Made by a program: the position numbers and the translations under genes | Shown: piece by piece, positions 59,191 through 64,000 of the stretch | How the letters are laid out: each line of letters starts with the position of its first letter | How positions within the stretch are numbered: position 1 is the first letter of the stretch | NCBI GenBank assembly: GCA_965230065.1 | Contig: OZ245942.1 | Coordinates: forward strand, 7,068,001-7,132,000 | Length of the DNA: 64,000 nt | Source of the DNA: G965230065 sp965230065 | Lineage (GTDB): Bacteria > Bacteroidota > Bacteroidia > Cytophagales > Cyclobacteriaceae | Reading direction: 5' to 3' | The notes under the pieces: generated by a model | The model's database searches: none | What the model was told of the DNA's origin: nothing | The model's input: the letters and a program-made list of their open reading frames with translations, nothing else

Positions 59191-59227
59191 AAGACGGAAG
59201 ACCGAAGTTTTCTTCCGTCTTCGGTCT
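59191..59227. repeat. inverted repeat of GACGGAAGACCGAAG words
   Basis: AAGACGGAAGACCGAAG (59191-59207) pairs in part with CTTCCGTCTTCGGTCT (59212-59227). It lies right after the adenylate kinase gene and could end its transcript; it belongs to the same word family as 15402-15465. Confidence 0.5.
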
Positions 59228-59801
59228 ATTTAAACTTCTCTATTTCAGTTTTAATTCTTTCAAAAATATCATCAATACTGCCAACGCCGTTTACTGCGGA
59301 ATATTTGCCTTGCTTCTTGTAAAATTCAGCTACGGGCAGGGTTTCTTTTTTGTATACAGCCAGGCGGGTATTTATTTTCTCTTCGTTTTGGTCGTCAGAG
59401 CGGCCTGATACTTTGCCTCTTTCCAGGAGGCGTGTTATCAGTTCTTCATCAGGTACTTCCAGGGCAATCATGCAGGTGATGGAGGAACTTTTACTTTCCA
59501 GAAAAACATCCAGTGCTTCGGCCTGAGGAATGGTGCGGGGGAAGCCGTCGAAGATGATCCCACCTGCTTTGTTACTTTCTTTCAGCCGGTGGTCTACCAT
59601 ATCAATGACCAGTTTGTCGGGCACCAGTTGGCCTCCGTCAATATATTCTTTGGCTTTTTTACCCAGTTCCGTGCCTTCTCCCATGTGTTTCCGGAAGAGG
59701 TCACCGGTTGAGATATGGGTTAGGTCGTAATGATCTATTATCTTTTGGCTTTGGGTTCCCTTTCCTGCGCCGGGAGGGCCGAACAGTACTATATTCAACA
59801 T
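59226..59801 (-). CDS. adk: adenylate kinase
   Basis: About 191 residues (ATG at 59801, MLNIVLFGPPGAGKGTQSQ; upstream ATG at 59807 is in frame). It interconverts ATP, AMP and ADP. P-loop GPPGAGKGTQ, the AMP-binding region LTHISTGDLFRKHM, LID-linked DGFPRTIPQAEALD, and the Arg-rich GKVSGRSDDQ are all visible. The LID is the short type without a zinc tetrad. It precedes hpt, a typical purine-salvage pairing in this phylum. Confidence 0.95.
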   Translation of the reverse strand: MLNIVLFGPPGAGKGTQSQKIIDHYDLTHISTGDLFRKHMGEGTELGKKAKEYIDGGQLVPDKLVIDMVDHRLKESNKAGGIIFDGFPRTIPQAEALDVFLESKSSSITCMIALEVPDEELITRLLERGKVSGRSDDQNEEKINTRLAVYKKETLPVAEFYKKQGKYSAVNGVGSIDDIFERIKTEIEKFK

Positions 59802-59867
59802 GCTCATCAATTTAATTAATACTCAGAATAAGAAACTTTCAAATTACGCAAAAATAATTTAGGGGTG

Positions 59868-60395
59868 CTAATTTTTTAGTTGATAGATGTCTTTCAGATT
59901 GCGCCCATATCCGTCGTAATCCAGCCCATAGCCTACTACAAAGTGGTTAGGGATTTCCCTGCCTACATATTTGAGGTTGAGCGGAAACTTCGTCATTTCC
60001 GGTTTATGCAAAAGGGTAGCAATGGCTACTGAAGCCGGGTTTCTTTCATCCAGTGCTTCCAGTGCATGGTGCAATGTTTGTCCGGTATCCACAATATCTT
60101 CTACGATGATGATGTGCCTGCCTTCGATATTTTCCTGCAAGCCAATGAGGTTTTCAATGTTTCCGGTACTTTGGGTGCCTTTGTACGATTTCAGTTTTAC
60201 AAAAGATAATTCTATAGGAATAGTTATCTGTTTCATCAGGTCGGCGGCAAACATAAATGCCCCGTTCAGCACTGGCAAAATCATTGGGTGAAGGCCATCA
60301 TAATCCTGATTGATTTTTTGGCCAATGTTATGTACGGCTTCCTGAATGGTAGTTTCCCGGATGAAGGGCTTGAATGTTTTGTCTTTTATGGTCAT
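59868..60395 (-). CDS. hpt: hypoxanthine phosphoribosyltransferase
   Basis: A 175-residue type I phosphoribosyltransferase for purine salvage (hypoxanthine/guanine to IMP/GMP). The PRPP-binding motif is IIVEDIVDTGQTLHHAL, the dimer/PPi loop is VLNGAFMFAADLM with a following flexible-loop segment (SFVKLKSYKGTQSTG), and the purine-binding end is VVGYGLDYDGYGRNL. It is downstream of adk on the same strand, spaced 60 bp. Confidence 0.95.
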   Translation of the reverse strand: MTIKDKTFKPFIRETTIQEAVHNIGQKINQDYDGLHPMILPVLNGAFMFAADLMKQITIPIELSFVKLKSYKGTQSTGNIENLIGLQENIEGRHIIIVEDIVDTGQTLHHALEALDERNPASVAIATLLHKPEMTKFPLNLKYVGREIPNHFVVGYGLDYDGYGRNLKDIYQLKN

Positions 60396-60691
60396 GGAGT
60401 GGATGAGTTGGCAAGCTTAGAAAAGTTTAAGTTTGAATATAATCGCTTGTATTGTTTGTTATTTTAAACTAGGCCTCTGTTTGCTCGTTACTTTTTGTCT
60501 TGACCGCGGCGGCGGACCGCACAAAAAATTCAATCGGGCCGCCGAAGCGGAAAGTTCAATGCGGGGCATCCCATGCAGGGCATCCCATGCTTCCTCGCAC
60601 AAAACCCAACGCACGCCCGCTAAACTTTCAGGCGGGGCCTCCCAGGCCATCGCTCTGAAAATCAAAGATTTTAAAAAACACAAACACACCC
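60396..60691. other. GC-rich intergenic region with 14-bp tandem repeat
   Basis: GC-rich compared with its neighbours. GGGCATCCCATGC occurs twice in tandem (60564-60577, 60578-60591). Frames on both strands are short and probably not genes. The segment has the look of a dispersed repeat. Confidence 0.4.
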
Positions 60692-61612
60692 TTACAACTT
60701 TCGCATAAGTTCCTGATACAGCATCAGCATGCAGGCAATGTCGTATTTGTGTACGATTTCATCGGGAGAATGTACGTTGTCTTCAGGCGCACCGATAAAA
60801 CACCAGTCGAACGGATAGGGTGCTGCTTGCAGTTCGCGGGCATCGCTGGAACCGTTCGCTTCTACTTCCAGCTGAAAAGCAATATCTGCCTCCCGGGCAA
60901 TACGGATGATTTTTTCTACAAATGAACGGCGTGGAATGCCCCGGTCGCGCATGGAAATGGCCACGCCTTCCCCGGGATGTACGCCATCGGTTACCCAAGT
61001 GATGTCTGACACCAAAAATTGTGTAACCCCAAAGTTTTCATAAATATATTTTGACAGGTAAGGCACAGAACCGCCCCCATGTTCTTCCCAGCAACTGAAA
61101 GCGATTACGCCATTCTCGAGGGTTTCAGCCAATTTCAAGGCATTGTACACGCCCAGGCGGTTATCCAGATAGCACGATTGTACATAATCTTCCGTTTCCC
61201 TGAAGTTGCATTCAAACACAAGGTCGGTGCCCCGCTCAATGGAACGGCCAAATTTATAAGAAAGGTTATGATTGTCATCTACCTGCAATTCACAAGCGAT
61301 GGGGCCTAAACTGTCTTTTCCCACTAAACGATAGCCACCCTGAGCGTCGGGACCACCAATGGGAATCAGTTGGTTTTCGTACCGTACGGTAAAACCAATA
61401 CTGTCCATATGGGCAAAAACAGCAGTACGGGGTTTGCCAAATTTCAGAATCAGACAATCCTGAAAACCATCTCCTTGCATAATTTCAGGTTGCACTTTCC
61501 ATATTTTCTGATGTTTTTGCACATAATCCATCAGAAAGTTTTTCATTTCCACCTCATTTCCGGATGGGGCATGTACCTCACAAAGGTTTTTCAATAGCTG
61601 CATCATTCCCAA
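60692..61612 (-). CDS. M42 family metallopeptidase
   Basis: A 306-residue zinc aminopeptidase of the M42/FrvX type. Metal-site motifs are AVFAHMDSIGFTVR, YLDNRLGVYNAL (bridging Asp) and the catalytic Glu in SCWEEHGGGS; a later His is in DNVHSPDEIV. It trims peptides in the cytoplasm. The ATG at 61612 or the nearby in-frame ones (61606, 61603) may be used. Single gene. Confidence 0.88.
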   Translation of the reverse strand: MGMMQLLKNLCEVHAPSGNEVEMKNFLMDYVQKHQKIWKVQPEIMQGDGFQDCLILKFGKPRTAVFAHMDSIGFTVRYENQLIPIGGPDAQGGYRLVGKDSLGPIACELQVDDNHNLSYKFGRSIERGTDLVFECNFRETEDYVQSCYLDNRLGVYNALKLAETLENGVIAFSCWEEHGGGSVPYLSKYIYENFGVTQFLVSDITWVTDGVHPGEGVAISMRDRGIPRRSFVEKIIRIAREADIAFQLEVEANGSSDARELQAAPYPFDWCFIGAPEDNVHSPDEIVHKYDIACMLMLYQELMRKL

Positions 61613-61697
61613 ATATTACCGCTTATGCTTGTTGCGAAGAAAAGGCAAATATAGGGAAAAGGGAAAGGATTTTGCACGCCTGGACAAAAAGGCAATA

Positions 61698-61731
61698 AAA
61701 AAGCCCGCACTTATGAAAGCACGGGCTTTTT
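61698..61731. terminator. intrinsic terminator (both strands)
   Basis: AAAAAGCCCG (61698-61707) pairs with CGGGCTTTTT (61722-61731), loop of 14 bases. A-run and T-run on either side give termination in both directions; it serves the ferritin gene. Confidence 0.85.
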
Positions 61732-61751
61732 ACTATTTTTTAAAACTTTAT

Positions 61752-62288
61752 TTAAGCTTCAGGTTCTTCTTCAGCATTCAATTTTCCAATGGCTTTGTCT
61801 ACCAGATACTGACCATGCCCATCTTCGCCAATGATGTCAAAAAGTTCCAGGCAGCGGCGGGCGGTGTTTTCTTCTTCCAGTTGTTCTTCAAGAAACCAGC
61901 GCAGGAAATTGGCTGTAGTGTAGTCTTTGTGCTTATGGCACTGGTCTACAATTTGGTTGATAGACTGCGTAACGTCTATTTCCTGCTCTAAAGATTGCTC
62001 AAAGATGCTTCTGAAAGAATCATAGTCAACGGGCAAGCCGGCTACTTCAGGTGAAATGGCTGTCCCCCCTGCTTCATTGATGTACCTGAAAATTCTCATC
62101 ATGTGCCCTCGCTCTTCGTCTGACTGGTTATAGAAAAACTCGGCAGCATTTTGAAAACCACCGCGGTCGCACCAGGAAGCCATAGAGAGATAGATTGCCG
62201 ATGATTTGGCTTCCATCTGGATCTGCTCATTCAGTAATCGTTCAATATCTTCAGAAAGTGATGTTTTTAATCTTACAATATCTTTCAT
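61752..62288 (-). CDS. ftnA: ferritin
   Basis: A 178-residue non-heme ferritin that stores iron in 24-mers. Ferroxidase residues are seen in NEQIQMEAKSSAIYLSMASWCD (Glu), FFYNQSDEERGHMMRIFRYI (Glu, His) and the C-terminal helix LRWFLEEQLEEE. No heme-ligand Met pattern of bacterioferritin is present. Monocistronic with a strong terminator behind it. Confidence 0.95.
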   Translation of the reverse strand: MKDIVRLKTSLSEDIERLLNEQIQMEAKSSAIYLSMASWCDRGGFQNAAEFFYNQSDEERGHMMRIFRYINEAGGTAISPEVAGLPVDYDSFRSIFEQSLEQEIDVTQSINQIVDQCHKHKDYTTANFLRWFLEEQLEEENTARRCLELFDIIGEDGHGQYLVDKAIGKLNAEEEPEA

Positions 62289-62594
62289 GTTTTTAATGCT
62301 TTTTAGGGTTTTACTATCTTATTACCTACTGCAAAATATACAAACTTGTTGCTAAAAGCATACAATTTTGCCTGAATAATCACAATTCGTAATCAGTCTA
62401 AATTTAACTGGAAAGCCAATAATTATTAAACGGTTGTAAAATTACATTTTGGACCGGATGCGTTATATGTGTCTTCGTGAATTGAAAAGAGAAGGAAAAA
62501 AGCATAATAAAAGTGTCCGCCACTTCTTGCAAAACGGCACAAGAAGTGGCGGACACCTCGAAATTTTTTAGAAAGTCGCCTTTCTAACCTCGGA
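62289..62594. other. intergenic region before ferritin with REP-like hairpin
   Basis: No gene visible in 306 bp. It holds the second copy of the REP-like hairpin (62513-62556). Confidence 0.6.
62513..62556. repeat. REP-like perfect inverted repeat, copy 2
   Basis: GTGTCCGCCACTTCTTG (62513-62529) is perfectly complementary to 62540-62556. It differs from the copy at 10462-10505 by one base pair that changed on both arms, so the pairing is conserved. Confidence 0.75.
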
Positions 62595-62945
62595 TTAAAA
62601 ATAAGGTTTGTGCAATCGCTCGTGGATGATGCTGTTCAGTTCCAGCATAACACGGGTACCTGCCAAAAGTTCTTTTAATTGAATAACCTGTGACAAGGTA
62701 AGTGCATAGCAATGATTGCAACCGTGGGGCGTTATAATCTCTACATCAGATGAATTTTCTACATTACTGGCCATGGCATGAAGATCTACATTATCTACCA
62801 TGCGTTTGAGGCAAAAAAAGCAAGGCACATTGACTTCTGTTTTTTTACCATCAAATTCTAAAATAAAATAATGGTTTTTGTCACACTGGCTTACTTTGCC
62901 AAAGGGTGTAGAAAATATTTCAGTCTGTGTTAGTGTTTCAACCAT
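62595..62945 (-). CDS. small cysteine-containing protein, DUF6686-like
   Basis: A 116-residue protein with two Cys pairs, PCFFCLKRM and GCNHCYAL, that may bind zinc. The overall size and the tail of about 30 residues resemble a conserved Bacteroidota family (DUF6686), but I am unsure. Function unknown. Soluble. Confidence 0.6.
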   Translation of the reverse strand: MVETLTQTEIFSTPFGKVSQCDKNHYFILEFDGKKTEVNVPCFFCLKRMVDNVDLHAMASNVENSSDVEIITPHGCNHCYALTLSQVIQLKELLAGTRVMLELNSIIHERLHKPYF

Positions 62946-63026
62946 GCAATGAATTTTGAATATGCAGGCACAAAACTAATACCTATTTAAAATTAATCCA
63001 AATAAAAACCGGAAGAACACTTACAC

Positions 63027-63413
63027 TTAGAATGGCAGGTCTTCCTGTGAATCATCATCAGCTGAAAAAATCTCCTGGCTGGGCTGAGAAGCTGATGGTG
63101 TGGTAGCCTGAGACTGCTGCGGAGGTGCCTGGGCTCCTGCCTGCTGCACTTTCCATGCCTGTAAAGAAGTAAAGTATTTTACGTTCCCCTGGGGGTCGGT
63201 CCACTTTCTTCCTTTCAGGTTTAAGCTTACGATTACTTCCTGCCCTACTGAAAAGCTATCGAGCATGGCACACTTGTCCTGAATACACTCAAATTTCAAT
63301 AGCTCCGGGTACTGGGGGTTATCGGCATATTCTAATACAAATTCTCTTTTCTTGAAGCTATCTGATATTTGAACAGTATCAAAAATCTCAACAATTTTTC
63401 CTTGTACTTCCAT
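63027..63413 (-). CDS. DUF3127 OB-fold protein with SSB-like acidic tip
   Basis: A 128-residue DUF3127 protein. Residues about 1-95 form an OB-like domain (QISDSFKKREFVLEYADNPQYPELLKFEC, VGQEVIVSLNLKGRKW). A Gln/Pro/Ala linker follows, and the C-terminus ends DDDSQEDLPF, close to the DDDIPF tip of single-strand-binding proteins that recruits repair partners. It probably binds single-stranded nucleic acid or replaces SSB at some step. Confidence 0.88.
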   Translation of the reverse strand: MEVQGKIVEIFDTVQISDSFKKREFVLEYADNPQYPELLKFECIQDKCAMLDSFSVGQEVIVSLNLKGRKWTDPQGNVKYFTSLQAWKVQQAGAQAPPQQSQATTPSASQPSQEIFSADDDSQEDLPF

Positions 63414-63748
63414 GTAAACACAATTTTTCTTTAAAAATATTATCAGCTGCTAAAGTAATAATTATGCAGTGGAGTTTCTAGCTTTTTGACTACTAAAGCC
63501 ACAAACGGTATGCCGCCCAGCTATTAGTCACAAGCTACAAGCTTAGTATGATAAGCAAGCTAATAACTTGTGGCTTGTAGCTAGCAGCTTTCAGATGTAA
63601 GAAGTAGCCTAAAATAACATTCAGAAAACAGGGTGATTTTTAACCCTCACTGGCAAACAGGTTCAGTTTTTGTGTGTTATCATTATATAAACTGAACAAA
63701 ATTTTAATGTTTTCCATTGATCGCACGATTTTTTTAAACTGAGTTGTT
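63414..63748. other. intergenic region with inverted repeat
   Basis: No gene seen in 335 bp. AGCTACAAGC (63533-63542) pairs with GCTTGTAGCT (63573-63582), and GCTTA/TAAGC lies inside, so this is another word-repeat palindrome. Confidence 0.5.
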
Positions 63749-63961
63749 ATGCCTATTGACGTGATTATTTTATGTGCCCTTTCAGCTGTGTCGGTGCTTG
63801 CTGTATATATAAAAGTTATCCGGGACCAGCATTCCGGAAAATCAGGAAATGACGGAGGATTAGCCGAAGAGGTTGACTTCCCTAAACTGGATTTGCCTCC
63901 AGGCGTTACCCTGCCTATCGACGGCCCCAGCGTAAGAAGGGATGAGGAAGTATTGATATAA
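63749..63961 (+). CDS. small membrane-anchored protein
   Basis: A 70-residue protein with one N-terminal membrane segment (DVIILCALSAVSVLAVYIKVI) and a soluble acidic tail. No family recognised. It ends just before a strong terminator, which supports it as a real gene. Confidence 0.55.
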   Translation: MPIDVIILCALSAVSVLAVYIKVIRDQHSGKSGNDGGLAEEVDFPKLDLPPGVTLPIDGPSVRRDEEVLI

Positions 63962-63962
63962 A

Positions 63963-63997
63963 AAATGCTTAGCAGTAGAGCTACTGCTAAGCATTTT
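63963..63997 (+). terminator. perfect hairpin terminator
   Basis: AAATGCTTAGCAGTAG (63963-63978) pairs perfectly with CTACTGCTAAGCATTT (63982-63997), loop AGC. It directly follows the small gene at the window end. Confidence 0.8.
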
Positions 63998-64000
63998 AAA

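Noticed and set aside
60433..60708. Two short overlapping open frames on opposite strands
   Set aside because: GC-rich repeat-containing gap; no start signals, and neither looks like a protein.
1..64000. Insertion sequence or prophage as cause of the array region
   Set aside because: No transposase, terminal inverted repeat with target duplication, or phage structural gene was seen.

Overview
The window is a chromosomal segment of a Bacteroidota bacterium, probably of the Cytophagales or a related order. The evidence is the gene content (DUF3127 OB-fold protein with an acidic tail, DUF4386, BNR_4, YHS and DinB proteins, lipoprotein signals), promoter elements of the Bacteroidota type (TAnnTTTG) and mostly weak Shine-Dalgarno sequences. 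No rRNA, tRNA, CRISPR array or insertion sequence was recognised.

Layout. 0.3-4.7 kb: a four-gene operon of exported proteins ending in a large leucine-rich-repeat protein. 4.8-13 kb: housekeeping genes (trpF, tag, an amidohydrolase, an aldehyde dehydrogenase, an MsbA-like ABC exporter) and two tiny membrane proteins. 13-14.2 kb: L-2-hydroxyglutarate oxidase. 14.2-17.5 kb: a cysteine operon of the carrier-protein (CysM/Mec/CysO/MoeZ) type. It is preceded by what looks like a classical attenuator: a 24-codon leader peptide with six Cys codons in eight, mutually exclusive hairpins and a terminator. 17.6-23.5 kb: a glycan cluster of two glycosyltransferases, three methyltransferases and a sulfotransferase carrying a beta-helix segment. 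23.6-32.7 kb: mixed metabolism, including an ArsR-type regulator with three matching candidate operators, and a PQQ dehydrogenase-cytochrome c lipoprotein.

32.8-50.1 kb is the most striking part. It is an array of about 14 gene cassettes, almost all on the minus strand, separated by attC-like folded sites. The arms end in YYYYAAC / GTTRRRY cores, and the outer core of each cassette's own site is the reverse complement of the core at that same cassette's start, exactly in several cases. This is the signature of integron cassettes that circularise through attC. Cassettes carry two toxin-antitoxin pairs and a third possible pair, hydrolases, a Crp-regulated reductase, unknown proteins and a 3.5-kb redox operon. 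The array begins 142 bp from the 3' end of a 540-residue tyrosine recombinase. That recombinase is not a canonical IntI: it lacks the IntI-specific insertion and carries three N-terminal repeats resembling HARP/SMARCAL1 modules. A palindrome built of the octamer ATAGACGC lies at the candidate attI, and the same octamer pair recurs in front of the recombinase gene.

52-64 kb: an unknown helical protein preceded by 42-bp palindromic tandem repeats, a carotenoid-desaturase-like oxidoreductase, YebC, a 1060-residue ThuA/PQQ-sugar-dehydrogenase/PKD/cytochrome fusion, adk, hpt, an M42 peptidase, ferritin and small conserved proteins. Throughout the non-array part, intergenic spaces carry several families of inverted repeats (REP-like hairpins, shared convergent terminators, word-repeat palindromes).
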